Shown: one piece after another, positions 1 to 7,588 of the stretch
How positions within the stretch are numbered: position 1 is the stretch's first letter
Layout of the letters: every line of letters begins with the position of its first letter
NCBI GenBank assembly: GCA_023247935.1
Contig: JAHFFM010000039.1
Span: forward strand, 1-13,178
DNA from: Candidatus Omnitrophota bacterium
GTDB taxonomy: Bacteria > Omnitrophota > Gorgyraeia > 2-02-FULL-51-18
Direction of reading: 5' to 3'
Length of the DNA: 13,178 nt
Made by a program: the position numbers and the translations under genes
The notes under the pieces: model-generated
What the model was told of the DNA's origin: nothing
Databases searched by the model: none
Seen by the model: the letters and a program-made list of their open reading frames with translations, nothing else

Positions 1-1727
1 CCATGGAATACACGCATGCCTGGCTTGAGGTTTCCAAACAAAAGCTTTGGCCTTTCGTGGAAATCTCCGACTATTCTTTGTCGGTTGGTTTTCTTTTAGA
101 CCCGCTCAACCTTTTAATGATCACAGTTGTCACCTCCATCACATTTTTTGTTCAACTGTTTTCCTTTTATTATATGGTCGAGGATGAATCCCGCTGGCGC
201 TATTTTGCTTTTTTGAGCTTTTTTTCTTTTGCCATGACCGGACTCGTTCTTTCAAACAACCTTCTCCAAACCTTTCTTTTTTGGGAACTTGTGGGCCTGG
301 CTTCTTATCTTTTGATCGGTTTTTGGTATCAAAAACCGGCAGCAGCCACAGCCGCCCGAAAAGCGTTTGTCATCAACCGCTTGGCTGACCTCGGTTTTTA
401 CCTGGGTATCATCATGCTTTTTCTTCTTTTTGGAACCGTAAATTTCCTGAGCCTTGAACGGGCGGCTCTTCTAAAAGCTTTGCCGGAAGGCACATTGATG
501 ATGCTTGGCCTGCTTATTTTTATGGGTGTCATGGGCAAATCCGCGCAATTTCCTTTTCATGTATGGCTGCCGGACGCCATGGAAGGCCCCACACCGGTTA
601 GCGCGCTGATCCATTCGGCGACCATGGTCGCGGCAGGTGTTTTCCTGCTTTCAAGAAATTTTGGACTTTTCTCAACATCCGAAACCACTCTTCAGGTTAT
701 TTTGATTGCCGGGTCTCTTACCGCCTTAACCGGAGCGTTTTTAGCCACTATTCAACGTGACATTAAAAAAATTCTCGCCTACTCCACGGTGAGTCAGCTT
801 GGTTTGATGGTGATGGCTATCGGAGCGGGTTCTTTTGTTTCCGGCATGTTCCATCTCACAACCCACGCTTATTTCAAATCGTTGCTGTTCTTGACTTCAG
901 GCGCTTTCATTCACCGCTTTCACACCAATGATATTTTTGAAATCGGTTCGCAGGGTGGGAAAAAAGAATATCTTTCTTTGGCAGCTCTGGGGTTTGGCTT
1001 GGCTTCCCTTTGCGGGATCTTTCCATTTGCGGGCTTTTTCAGTAAAGACTTGATTTTGGAAACACTCCGTCATCATCACCTATTTTTTTACGGCATTGCG
1101 ATCCTTGTGAGTTTTCTAACGGTTTACTACTCATTCCGTCTTTTCTTTATCATTTATTTTTCCAAAATCCATGAATCACATCATGAAAAACATCACGAAT
1201 CGCCAATTCTCAAAATATGCATGGCCGTTCCATTGATTGTTTTGGCCGCCATCTCGATCGTGGCCGGCCTTAAAGGAACTTCCGTTTATAATTTTCAACT
1301 CTTGCACTGGCTTGGCGGAGAAGAAACTCAACTAAATATGGAAATTCTCATCACAACGACGGGATTAATTCTTGGAGGCGGCATTATCGCGTTTCTGCAA
1401 TTTCGCAATCCGGAGGCGGCGGAGAAAAAATTGCGGGAAGCCAGAGGCCCGCTGTTCGCGATCCTTGACCGTAAATTTTTCATCGATGACGCGTATGAAT
1501 TCATGGTAAAAAAAGTAGGCTTGGTTTTTGCGTCAGGTTTGGATTGGTTTGATAGAAAATTTATCAACGGCGTCCTGGTCAATCAAACGTCTTACTTTAT
1601 TTTAAATATCGGCAGGTGGGTTTCGAGGCTGCAAAGCGGCCTTTTACAGGATTACCTTGCCTGGGCCATGTTAGCCGGGGTTGCCGCCCTGTTCTGGATT
1701 ATTACTTTGACCACGAGGAGTTTGTAA
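1..1727 (+). CDS. nuoL: NADH-quinone oxidoreductase subunit L (partial, 5' end outside window)
   Basis: This is the largest antiporter-like membrane subunit of complex I, which helps couple NADH oxidation and quinone reduction to proton export. The first visible Met is at base 3, but the protein aligns from about residue 50 of E. coli NuoL. TM1-2 are therefore missing and the gene almost certainly begins upstream. Counting from that Met, the TM5 glutamate is E95 (in FLFWELVGLASYLLIGF, cf. E. coli E144). The TM7 lysine is K179 (in MGKSAQFPFHVWLPDAM, cf. K229). The signature GPTPVSALIHSATM is at 196-208, the THAYFKSLLF histidine and lysine are H288 and K292, and GFFSKD is at 344-349. The C-terminal amphipathic helix and last TM are present (about 440-574). 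A histidine-rich loop (390-400) follows the late TM bundle. The stop codon overlaps the nuoM start (TAATG). Recognition is secure; only the start is unknown. Confidence 0.96.
   Translation, partial: MEYTHAWLEVSKQKLWPFVEISDYSLSVGFLLDPLNLLMITVVTSITFFVQLFSFYYMVEDESRWRYFAFLSFFSFAMTGLVLSNNLLQTFLFWELVGLASYLLIGFWYQKPAAATAARKAFVINRLADLGFYLGIIMLFLLFGTVNFLSLERAALLKALPEGTLMMLGLLIFMGVMGKSAQFPFHVWLPDAMEGPTPVSALIHSATMVAAGVFLLSRNFGLFSTSETTLQVILIAGSLTALTGAFLATIQRDIKKILAYSTVSQLGLMVMAIGAGSFVSGMFHLTTHAYFKSLLFLTSGAFIHRFHTNDIFEIGSQGGKKEYLSLAALGFGLASLCGIFPFAGFFSKDLILETLRHHHLFFYGIAILVSFLTVYYSFRLFFIIYFSKIHESHHEKHHESPILKICMAVPLIVLAAISIVAGLKGTSVYNFQLLHWLGGEETQLNMEILITTTGLILGGGIIAFLQFRNPEAAEKKLREARGPLFAILDRKFFIDDAYEFMVKKVGLVFASGLDWFDRKFINGVLVNQTSYFILNIGRWVSRLQSGLLQDYLAWAMLAGVAALFWIITLTTRSL
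1715..1720 (+). promoter_or_regulatory. Ribosome binding site of nuoM
   Basis: GAGGAG lies six bases before the ATG at 1727. It supports that start over an in-frame ATG at 1616, which would lie deep inside nuoL. Confidence 0.7.
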
Positions 1728-3184
1728 TGCCTTTTCCCATTCTTTCGACTATTTTACTCTCGCCGGTCATTAGCCTGGCTTTGATTTTATTGATACCCGG
1801 CCGCTATGAAACGCTTATCAAAATGGTGGCATTCGTTGCCGCGGCTATCACGCTGGCGCTTTCCATCAAGCTTTGTCTTCAATTTGATTTCACGAATCCG
1901 GCTTTTCAATTTGTAGAACATGTTGAATGGGTGAAAAGCTATGGCATTCATTACTCCAACGCCGTGGACGGCTTGAACGTATCCATGATTCTTTTGACGT
2001 CTATTGTTATCTTTTGCGGAATCCTGGTTTCCTGGTCAGTCAAATTCCGTACCAAAGATTTTTTTGCCAACATGCTCTTTTTGGTGTCCGGAGTTTTTGG
2101 TGTGTTTATGACAACCAACCTTTTCTTTTTCTTTCTTTTTTACGAAATAGCCGTGATCCCCATGTACCTTCTGATTGTGATTTGGGGTTCCACCAATAAA
2201 GAATACGCGGCTATGAAGCTTACGCTTTATTTGCTTTTGGGCAGCGCGCTTATGTTTGCGGGTTTCCTTTATATCTACAGCCTTCCCGGCGCGCACACAT
2301 TCGACCTTATTCAACTCAAACAAAATGTGACCTTCAGCCTGCAAGACCAAAAAATCCTTTATTTGGGTCTGTTTCTTGGATTCGGCGTGCTAGCGGCGTG
2401 TTTTCCCTTTCACGTTTGGTCTCCCGACGGACATGTGGCGGCACCCACGGCGGCGAGCATGCTTCATGCTGGCGTTTTGATGAAATTAGGCGCTTATGGA
2501 ATTCTTCGCGTGGGCGTTTATCTTTTACCCGAAGGAGCGCGTCATTGGGCGCACTTGATCGCCATTTTAGCGCTTTGCAACATCGTGTACGGCTCTTTTG
2601 TCGCGACGCAGCAAAAAGACATGAAATACATCATTGGTTATTCAAGCGTCAGCCATATGGGAATCGTTCTTCTGGGAATCGCCACCATGACGCCCGTTGG
2701 ATTTAACGGCGCAATCTTTCAAATGTTTTCACACGGATTGATGACGGCCTTGTTCTTCGCATGCGTCGGTCACATTTATGACCAATGCCACACGCGAAAA
2801 TTGGATGAATTGGGTGGCCTTTCCAAACAAGGTCCGGTTATTTCCGCTTTTTTCATTATCGCGGGACTTTGCGGTTTGGGGCTTCCGGGAATGGGGAGTT
2901 TTGTGGCGGAATTACTCGTCACCATCGCGGCCATTAGCTCCTACCCGGTGATTGGAATGGTTTCCATCATCGCGCTCCTGGTAACCGCTTATTATGTTTT
3001 AACCGCCATTCAAAAAGTATTTTATGGCCCTGTCAGTGAAAAATCCTCGCATTTGCATGACATCAACTTTTTTCAGTTTATTCCACGCGCTATCCTTGTC
3101 GGATGCTTGATTTATTTCGGCGTGTTTCCGCAAACCTTCATTCAGTGGATCTCGGTCTCCACGAGAAATCTTTTGGGGGCATAA
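1727..3184 (+). CDS. nuoM: NADH-quinone oxidoreductase subunit M
   Basis: This is the second antiporter-like proton-pumping subunit of complex I: 485 residues (E. coli 509), hydrophobic throughout. The start at 1727 overlaps the nuoL stop and has a good ribosome binding site. Family landmarks are the TM5 glutamate E140 (FFFLFYEIAVIPMYLLI, cf. E. coli E144), the TM8 lysine K253 (HAGVLMKLGAYGILR), QQKDMKYIIGYSSVSHMG at 295-312, H336 (SHGLMTALFF) and the TM12 glutamate E395 (GSFVAELLV, cf. E407). The oddity is TM7. E. coli has FAVKMPMVPVHGWLPDAH, whereas this protein has FGVLAACFPFHVWSPDGH (219-236), so L222 stands where the essential pumping lysine (K234) is expected. The gene is otherwise intact with no frameshift, and the 3' end overlaps nuoN as TAATG. 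Family identity is firm; the effect of the missing lysine on pumping is inference. Confidence 0.95.
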   Translation: MPFPILSTILLSPVISLALILLIPGRYETLIKMVAFVAAAITLALSIKLCLQFDFTNPAFQFVEHVEWVKSYGIHYSNAVDGLNVSMILLTSIVIFCGILVSWSVKFRTKDFFANMLFLVSGVFGVFMTTNLFFFFLFYEIAVIPMYLLIVIWGSTNKEYAAMKLTLYLLLGSALMFAGFLYIYSLPGAHTFDLIQLKQNVTFSLQDQKILYLGLFLGFGVLAACFPFHVWSPDGHVAAPTAASMLHAGVLMKLGAYGILRVGVYLLPEGARHWAHLIAILALCNIVYGSFVATQQKDMKYIIGYSSVSHMGIVLLGIATMTPVGFNGAIFQMFSHGLMTALFFACVGHIYDQCHTRKLDELGGLSKQGPVISAFFIIAGLCGLGLPGMGSFVAELLVTIAAISSYPVIGMVSIIALLVTAYYVLTAIQKVFYGPVSEKSSHLHDINFFQFIPRAILVGCLIYFGVFPQTFIQWISVSTRNLLGA

Positions 3185-4617
3185 TGAACTTCGTTCTCTT
3201 CTTACCCGAAACCATTCTCTGCGGAATTATTTTGTTTTACCTATGCCTTTCTCTTTTTAAAAATACGCCGGATGCCAAAACCCTGCTGGGGTTTGCCGTG
3301 GTTGGAGCATTGGCTGTTTTAGGCGCCGCCATTTATTCCATGGGTTTTTCCGGAGAACTCTTTTTTGGAACTTACAAATCAGATCTCTTGGCTCAATCTT
3401 TCAAAGTTATTATTTCGCTAGGACTTTTGTTTACCATTTTCCTTTCTTCCATAAATCTCCAAATTCCCAAAAACAGAACTCTTGAATACCTCCTTTTTCT
3501 TTTCAGCGCGACTTTGGGTATGGTTATGATGCCCAGTTCCGTGAATTGGCTGACTCTATACGTTTCCATGGAGCTTTCTTCTTATTCCTTGTACCTGTTA
3601 ACAGCGCTTCGCCAAGACCGCCTCAATGCGGAATCAAGCCTTAAATACCTGCTGCTGGGCGCCGCTTCAAGCGGTGTTTTTCTTTGGGGTGTTAGTTTGC
3701 TGGTAGGCCTTTCCGGGAGTGTCTCTCTTTCAGCATTAGCTCCGCTTGCCACGGCGGGACAACCGGCTTTCTTGATAGCCTTATTTTTTGCTTTATTCGC
3801 TTTCTTGTTTAAGCTATCCGCGTCACCTACTCATTTTTGGGCTCCGGATGTTTACCAAAGCGCCTCAACACCCGTCGCCAACTTCATAGCCACAGCCTCG
3901 AAAGCCGCAGCTGTGGCCGTATTTATCCGTATCTTTATTTCCAGCGGCGTTTCCGCCTCCCTGGCAAGTCTTTTAGGGGTTTTGGCGTTCGTTTCCATGA
4001 CGCTTGGCAACACGGTCGCTTTGTGGCAAAAAGATGTGAAACGTCTCTTGGCTTATTCAAGCATCGCTCAAGCTGGCTACATTTTAGTGGGTTTACTTTC
4101 CGGGACTGCCGAAGGCTATTCTTCTTCGCTTTTTTACGCGCTGGCTTATCTTTTGATGAATGCCGCAGTTTTCCTTATCGTCACCATCATTGCCAAGTCT
4201 ATTCAAAACGACAATCCAAAAATGTCCGATTTTAACGGCTTGGCGGAACGCGCGCCAAAGCTTTCCCTTCTTCTTTTGCTGAGCCTTTTGTCTTTAGCAG
4301 GAATTCCGCCATTGGCTGGGTTTACGGGAAAATGGATTCTCTTTACCGCGGCCATGAGCAAGGGTCATTGGTTTTTGGTGCTCTGGGCTGTTTTAAACAG
4401 TGTGGTTTCTCTGTTTTACTACTTAACTCTTGTCAAACACGCTTACCTTGAAAAACCAACCGTAAAAGAACCGATTCAAATAAATTTCGTCGGGCAACTT
4501 TTATGCCTGGTGTTAATGCTCGCAATTGTTGGTTTGGGCGTCTTTCCCAATCAATTCATCGTGATTGCGCAGAGGGCTCTGGAATCAACCGCATTAAGCG
4601 CCGGCGGCGTTTTCTGA
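3184..4617 (+). CDS. nuoN: NADH-quinone oxidoreductase subunit N
   Basis: This is the third antiporter-like subunit of complex I, next to the quinone-site module in the membrane arm. It has 477 residues, a normal length (E. coli 485). The start at 3184 shares bases with the nuoM stop, with a weak G5 run (3175-3179) as binding site, so translational coupling is likely. The key charged residues are all present: E130 in TM5 (VSMELSSYSLYLLTALR), K210 in TM7 (FLFKLSASPTHFWAPDVYQ), K240 in TM8 (IATASKAAAVAVF), VKRLLAYSSIAQAGY at 285-299 and K383 in TM12 (PPLAGFTGKW). Thus the TM7 lysine lacking from NuoM is retained here and in NuoL. The last 24 bases overlap the convergent propeller gene on the other strand. 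As last visible gene of the nuo operon it matches the canonical L-M-N order. Confidence 0.96.
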   Translation: MNFVLFLPETILCGIILFYLCLSLFKNTPDAKTLLGFAVVGALAVLGAAIYSMGFSGELFFGTYKSDLLAQSFKVIISLGLLFTIFLSSINLQIPKNRTLEYLLFLFSATLGMVMMPSSVNWLTLYVSMELSSYSLYLLTALRQDRLNAESSLKYLLLGAASSGVFLWGVSLLVGLSGSVSLSALAPLATAGQPAFLIALFFALFAFLFKLSASPTHFWAPDVYQSASTPVANFIATASKAAAVAVFIRIFISSGVSASLASLLGVLAFVSMTLGNTVALWQKDVKRLLAYSSIAQAGYILVGLLSGTAEGYSSSLFYALAYLLMNAAVFLIVTIIAKSIQNDNPKMSDFNGLAERAPKLSLLLLLSLLSLAGIPPLAGFTGKWILFTAAMSKGHWFLVLWAVLNSVVSLFYYLTLVKHAYLEKPTVKEPIQINFVGQLLCLVLMLAIVGLGVFPNQFIVIAQRALESTALSAGGVF

Positions 4618-5487
4618 GTTAGCGTCTTTCTTAAAAAGCGGGTAGGTCATTACAAAATTTCCTCTATAAAGAGGGATTAAAAGTTCATGCCGCTTTCTGT
4701 CGCATGAAATATCGGCGGGCGTTTCCAGACCGGCCAAATAAATAGAAAGAATTCCTCGGCCGTAATTGGGAATTTTATAAATCTCACCCTTTTCAAAGCT
4801 GGAAACATACATGGTTCCCTCAACATCATAATCAATTCCATCCAGCGCTTTAAGCCCTCTTTTCAACTTGTGAATTTTGCCTGAAGAATCAATCTCGAGA
4901 ATTTCACCGGTTTTCCAGGTAACGACCATTAAATTCTGATTTCTCGGGTTTATCACGAGCCCATTCGGCTGACCCAAAACGTCCCCTTCCTTAAAAACAG
5001 AAACCTCGTACTTTCTTTTCGGGTCAATTTTGTAAATTTTATTTGCCAACATATCACTGACGTACAACAAACCTCTGGAATCCCGCGTGATGTCATTCAA
5101 AAATTTAACGTTAAAAGGGGTCATGTCCACGGTTGCCACAGTTTTTCCGGTTTGCTTATTAAAAACTTTGATTTTATTGACATCGGTCACATAAATTTCC
5201 TTGCCCGCAACTACAAGGCCTTTAGGCGCATGAAGCGTGGCGTCTTCGGATTTGGCGCCGATAAACTTTTGAATCACGATATTGCCATTGGCTGAAATTT
5301 TTGAAATAAAGCCGTTTCCATCCATTTGGAAGGGGTCGCCGTTTATATTGGATACATAATAAGAACCGTCTTCAGGGTCTACTTGCATGCTCTCCGGGGT
5401 TTCAAACCCTGAGGAACTAAAAGCCTGTGCGGATACCTGGCTTAAAATGGCAAAAAAGATGAGGGGGAGCGTACTTTTTTTAAACAT
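4594..5487 (-). CDS. Exported SMP-30/NHL-like six-bladed beta-propeller protein
   Basis: This 297-residue protein starts with a typical Sec signal peptide (MFKKS, a hydrophobic stretch to about 18, then VSAQA at 18-22). It is probably periplasmic or secreted. The body shows six blade repeats, each ending in a YVSD-like strand: YVSNI (44), YVTDV (99), YVSDM (142), MVVTW (187), YVSSF (227) and LIPLY (270). FLNDITRDSRG (129-139), GQPNGLVINP (172-181) and ALDGIDYD (214-221) resemble metal/substrate-site segments of the SMP-30/gluconolactonase/strictosidine-synthase-like fold. The substrate cannot be read from sequence, and a binding rather than enzymatic role is possible. It is the last gene of the HTH-led operon, 27 bases after the methyltransferase gene. 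Its end overlaps nuoN by 24 bp on the other strand. No clear Shine-Dalgarno precedes the start, but the signal peptide fixes the start well. Confidence 0.8.
   Translation of the reverse strand: MFKKSTLPLIFFAILSQVSAQAFSSSGFETPESMQVDPEDGSYYVSNINGDPFQMDGNGFISKISANGNIVIQKFIGAKSEDATLHAPKGLVVAGKEIYVTDVNKIKVFNKQTGKTVATVDMTPFNVKFLNDITRDSRGLLYVSDMLANKIYKIDPKRKYEVSVFKEGDVLGQPNGLVINPRNQNLMVVTWKTGEILEIDSSGKIHKLKRGLKALDGIDYDVEGTMYVSSFEKGEIYKIPNYGRGILSIYLAGLETPADISCDRKRHELLIPLYRGNFVMTYPLFKKDANSENAAGA
4596..4613 (+). terminator. Possible weak terminator at the end of nuoN
   Basis: CGCC (4599-4602) pairs with GGCG (4606-4609) around a three-base loop. A-A-G before it can pair with T-T-T after it, and a run of four T follows. 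It sits inside the last codons of nuoN and is the only candidate terminator I see for the nuo operon. The T-run is short and mostly used in the stem, so this is tentative. Confidence 0.3.
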
Positions 5488-5514
5488 GATGTGATTATAT
5501 CAATCGCGGCACGA

Positions 5515-6696
5515 TTAAGACACTTGAAACAGGTAACCTTTTAAATAATAGGTCTCAGGAATAAAAGGATTGATGGGGTGATCGGACGCTTGTTTCATGA
5601 ATTTTAGAATTTTGATCAAACGTTTTGCGTCTTGGGCCGCGGCCATGGAAACTTGCATCAAAAAATGATCGTCCAGATAATAAGCGCAGGAAAATACCGC
5701 CAGTTTCCCTTCAGGCTTAAGCATTTTAAAAGCCCGTAAGAGCAATTCTTTATACCCGGATAAAGCGCCGGAAAGAGCGCTTTTTTGCTTCACAAACGAA
5801 GGGGGGTCCAGAACAATCCAATCAAATTTCCTGCCGCTTTTCTCAAGTTCTTTCAATTTTTCAAAAGCATTCGCGACCTCAAAATGAAGCGCCTCAGGCG
5901 AAATTTTATTGCGCGTTCGATGCTCCTCGGCTCGGCTAATCACGTCTTTCTGTGAATCGATCGCCAGAACACGCGCGCCAGCCTTGGCAAATTGCAAGCT
6001 AAAGCCGCCTTCGTAGCAAAAAACATCCAAAATCTCTTCGTCAGGCGTGACCATTCCGCGCAGCAAAAATCGATTTTCGCGCTGGTCCAAATACCAGCCG
6101 GTTTTATGGCCTTCTCCAAATCTCATCGCAAACTCCACGTCTTTTTCGTGGATCAGCGTCTCGCCTGCGCATTTCTTTTCAATCCAGCCAACACTTTCCT
6201 TAAGCCCTTCCATCTCACGACTCGACGCATCGCTTCGTTCAAAAATTCCACAATCCGGGAACACCTCTTGCAAGGCCGGCACAATCAAAGCCTTGTTCTT
6301 TTCCATTCCCAGCGTTAAAAATTGAGCCACCAAAACATCCGCGTAACGATCCACAATCAACCCCGGTAAATCGTCCGCTTCGCTTGAAATCACCCGAAAG
6401 GCATTCGTGTCCGTGACCGTTTTTTTGCGAAAATCCAAAGCTTTTTCAAAGCGGGCGCGGAAAAAGACCTCGTCCACCGTCTCCTCGCGCCTGGTTAAAA
6501 TACGCATACTGATTTGAGACTTGGGATTCCAATAGGCTTTACCCATGAACTTGCCGCTTTCAGTCATAATTGAAAGAATCTCTCCCGGCTCAGCATCCGC
6601 GGAAATTTCTTTAAGCTGGTTCCGGTAAACCCAAGAATGGCCGTACCGCAGAGAACCCTGCGGAGGCCTTTTAAGAATGGCTTGTTTTTTTGTCAT
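5515..6696 (-). CDS. rlmI: RlmI-like class I SAM-dependent 23S rRNA methyltransferase
   Basis: The 393-residue protein has the full layout of RlmI/YccW (E. coli 396 residues), which makes m5C1962 in 23S rRNA. An N-terminal PUA RNA-binding domain occupies about residues 1-75. A linker domain follows (about 80-190, with EADDLPGLIVDRYAD at 106-120). The Rossmann methyltransferase domain has TGWYLDQRENR (199-209), the SAM-binding motif DVFCYEGGFSL (224-234), the acidic IDSQ (246-249), the catalytic motif IV LDPPSFVKQK (296-305), FSCAYYLD (335-342) with a conserved Cys337, and the C-terminal signature QASDHPINPFIPETYYLKG (369-387). It follows the NYN gene by 9 bases in the same operon, with no strong Shine-Dalgarno, so coupled translation is plausible. 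Family assignment is strong. The exact target base is inferred from the E. coli enzyme. Confidence 0.88.
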   Translation of the reverse strand: MTKKQAILKRPPQGSLRYGHSWVYRNQLKEISADAEPGEILSIMTESGKFMGKAYWNPKSQISMRILTRREETVDEVFFRARFEKALDFRKKTVTDTNAFRVISSEADDLPGLIVDRYADVLVAQFLTLGMEKNKALIVPALQEVFPDCGIFERSDASSREMEGLKESVGWIEKKCAGETLIHEKDVEFAMRFGEGHKTGWYLDQRENRFLLRGMVTPDEEILDVFCYEGGFSLQFAKAGARVLAIDSQKDVISRAEEHRTRNKISPEALHFEVANAFEKLKELEKSGRKFDWIVLDPPSFVKQKSALSGALSGYKELLLRAFKMLKPEGKLAVFSCAYYLDDHFLMQVSMAAAQDAKRLIKILKFMKQASDHPINPFIPETYYLKGYLFQVS

Positions 6697-6705
6697 TTCA
6701 TTATT

Positions 6706-7182
6706 TTATTCAAGGTGTTTTAATTTATCTTCAAACGGCCTATGAAAGCCATGGGACTTTATTTTGCCTTTTTGGGCGCTTTCGTCACGCGTTTTTTTGG
6801 ATTCTTTAATCATTTCCACGAAATGGGCCACCCCAAGCACAACAGCCCCTCCTCCGCGCGCGATATTCGAAATAGCCCGGTCATTGGTAATAACCGTAAA
6901 CCGCGTCTGAGAACGCCCCTGATAAAGTCTTCTTTCAATTACGGCGTCGGCCGAGATTTTTTGCGAGTATACCATATTGAAAAAAGCGGTGTGGTAAATA
7001 TCCAATTCGGACTGGCTGCCATGGCCATCTAAAACCATAAGAATTTTGTGATTTTCTTGGGAGGCAAAATCAGCAACCCAGGATATCATAACCTGGAAAT
7101 TGCGATTCCGCTTGTCTTGAAGACTTCCTGGAAAAAGAGCGTGCAACAGATTATAGCCATCAATCAACCACTCTTCGTTCAT
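6706..7182 (-). CDS. NYN-domain protein, YacP/Rae1-like putative ribonuclease
   Basis: This 158-residue soluble protein has the PIN-like NYN fold of the YacP (DUF901) family. Visible elements are WLIDGYNLLHA (5-15) with acidic D8, KILMVLDG (46-53) with D52, SADAVIERRL (77-86) with D79, and TVITNDRAI (96-104) with D101. These four aspartates would form the metal-dependent nuclease centre. B. subtilis Rae1, a member of the family, cleaves mRNA in the ribosomal A site; whether this protein does so is inference. The tail after about 125 is basic (KESKKTRDESAQKGKIK), suiting RNA contact. The start at 7182 lies 19 bases after the HTH gene stop; the N-terminus fits the family although no strong Shine-Dalgarno is seen. 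Standing before an rRNA methyltransferase supports a ribosome or RNA role. Confidence 0.75.
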   Translation of the reverse strand: MNEEWLIDGYNLLHALFPGSLQDKRNRNFQVMISWVADFASQENHKILMVLDGHGSQSELDIYHTAFFNMVYSQKISADAVIERRLYQGRSQTRFTVITNDRAISNIARGGGAVVLGVAHFVEMIKESKKTRDESAQKGKIKSHGFHRPFEDKLKHLE

Positions 7183-7201
7183 CGTGATGGCCGACTAAAA
7201 C

Positions 7202-7423
7202 CTATTTTTCCATCCGCTCGACTAAATATGCGTCCAGGAGGTCTTTTTTTGACCGCCAGCGTCCGCCTATTTTAAATCCTGGCAATATTCCCTTTTTCAA
7301 CCAACGGTACACCGTCATTTCATGAACACCCAAGTATTTCGCTATTTCCTTGGTGGTCATAATCTGGGTCCGCTCGGGCCTTAAAGGCTCTTTAGACTTT
7401 GGTTCAGTTCCATTGTTATTCAT
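7202..7423 (-). CDS. Small excisionase/BldC-type helix-turn-helix DNA-binding protein (copy 1)
   Basis: This 73-residue protein has a short polar N-terminus (1-19) and one winged-HTH domain of the HTH_17/excisionase (MerR/BldC-like) type. The HTH is MTTKEIAKYLGVHEMTVYRW (22-41), followed by wing residues LPGFKIGGRWRSKK (47-60) and a C-terminal helix. I chose the start at 7423 because AGGAG (7432-7436) lies eight bases before it. The upstream in-frame ATG at 7480 lies within the promoter and would be untranscribed. It is the first gene of a four-gene operon with a consensus promoter, so it may regulate its own transcription or distant targets. No integrase or other phage gene is near, so a host regulator is more likely than a true excisionase. 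A close paralogue heads the neighbouring operon. DNA binding is well supported; targets are unknown. Confidence 0.82.
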   Translation of the reverse strand: MNNNGTEPKSKEPLRPERTQIMTTKEIAKYLGVHEMTVYRWLKKGILPGFKIGGRWRSKKDLLDAYLVERMEK

Positions 7424-7431
7424 GTTTATTT

Positions 7432-7436
7432 CTCCT
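7432..7436 (-). promoter_or_regulatory. Ribosome binding site of HTH gene copy 1
   Basis: AGGAG on the minus strand lies eight bases before the ATG at 7423. It decides that start over the longer reading frame beginning at 7480. Confidence 0.75.
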
Positions 7437-7448
7437 ACATACGCTACA

Positions 7449-7477
7449 ATTATAATATAATAATAACTTATTGTCAA
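7449..7477 (-). promoter_or_regulatory. Consensus sigma70-type promoter of the HTH1-NYN-rlmI-propeller operon
   Basis: On the minus strand a perfect -35 TTGACA (7472-7477) and a perfect -10 TATAAT (7449-7454) are separated by exactly 17 bp. Transcription would start near 7442, giving a leader of about 19 bases that contains the AGGAG site. The surrounding DNA is very AT-rich, with GATAAATTT (7490-7498) 12 bp upstream of the -35. This predicts strong expression unless the site is repressed. Confidence 0.85.
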
Positions 7478-7514
7478 CATAACTTACTAAAATTTATCAA
7501 TTATTATTAATTAT

Positions 7515-7556
7515 AAAAAAAGACCCATAACTCATTATTTTATAAGGAGTTATGGG
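7515..7556 (-). terminator. Intrinsic terminator of the HTH2-CDF-receiver-AsmA operon
   Basis: A perfect 10-bp stem, CCCATAACTC (7524-7533) with GAGTTATGGG (7547-7556), encloses a 13-base AT-rich loop. On the minus strand it is followed by seven T (7515-7521 read as A on plus). It lies 33 bases past the AsmA-like gene stop and just upstream of the next operon's promoter. A T6 run on the plus side (7564-7569) suggests it could also work in the other direction. Confidence 0.88.
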
Positions 7557-7588
7557 ACCTTACTTTTTTACTAAAAAATACCTTTTAC

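Noticed and set aside
897..1582. Open frames antisense to nuoL, and similar shadow frames opposite other genes
   Set aside because: They lie wholly within well-recognised genes, show no family motifs or ribosome binding sites, and reflect codon composition.
4661..4674. CCTCT-ATAA-AGAGG hairpin as the nuo terminator
   Set aside because: No T-run follows on either strand and it lies inside the propeller coding region.
5494..5522. TATAAT six bases before the propeller gene start, as a leaderless promoter
   Set aside because: The matching -35 region is poor (TGTCTT), and the gene sits 27 bases after the methyltransferase stop, so operon transcription is simpler.
7424..7480. Longer start (ATG at 7480) for HTH copy 1
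   Set aside because: It lies upstream of the predicted transcription start, overlaps the -35/-10, and encodes an AT-driven hydrophobic peptide with no ribosome binding site.
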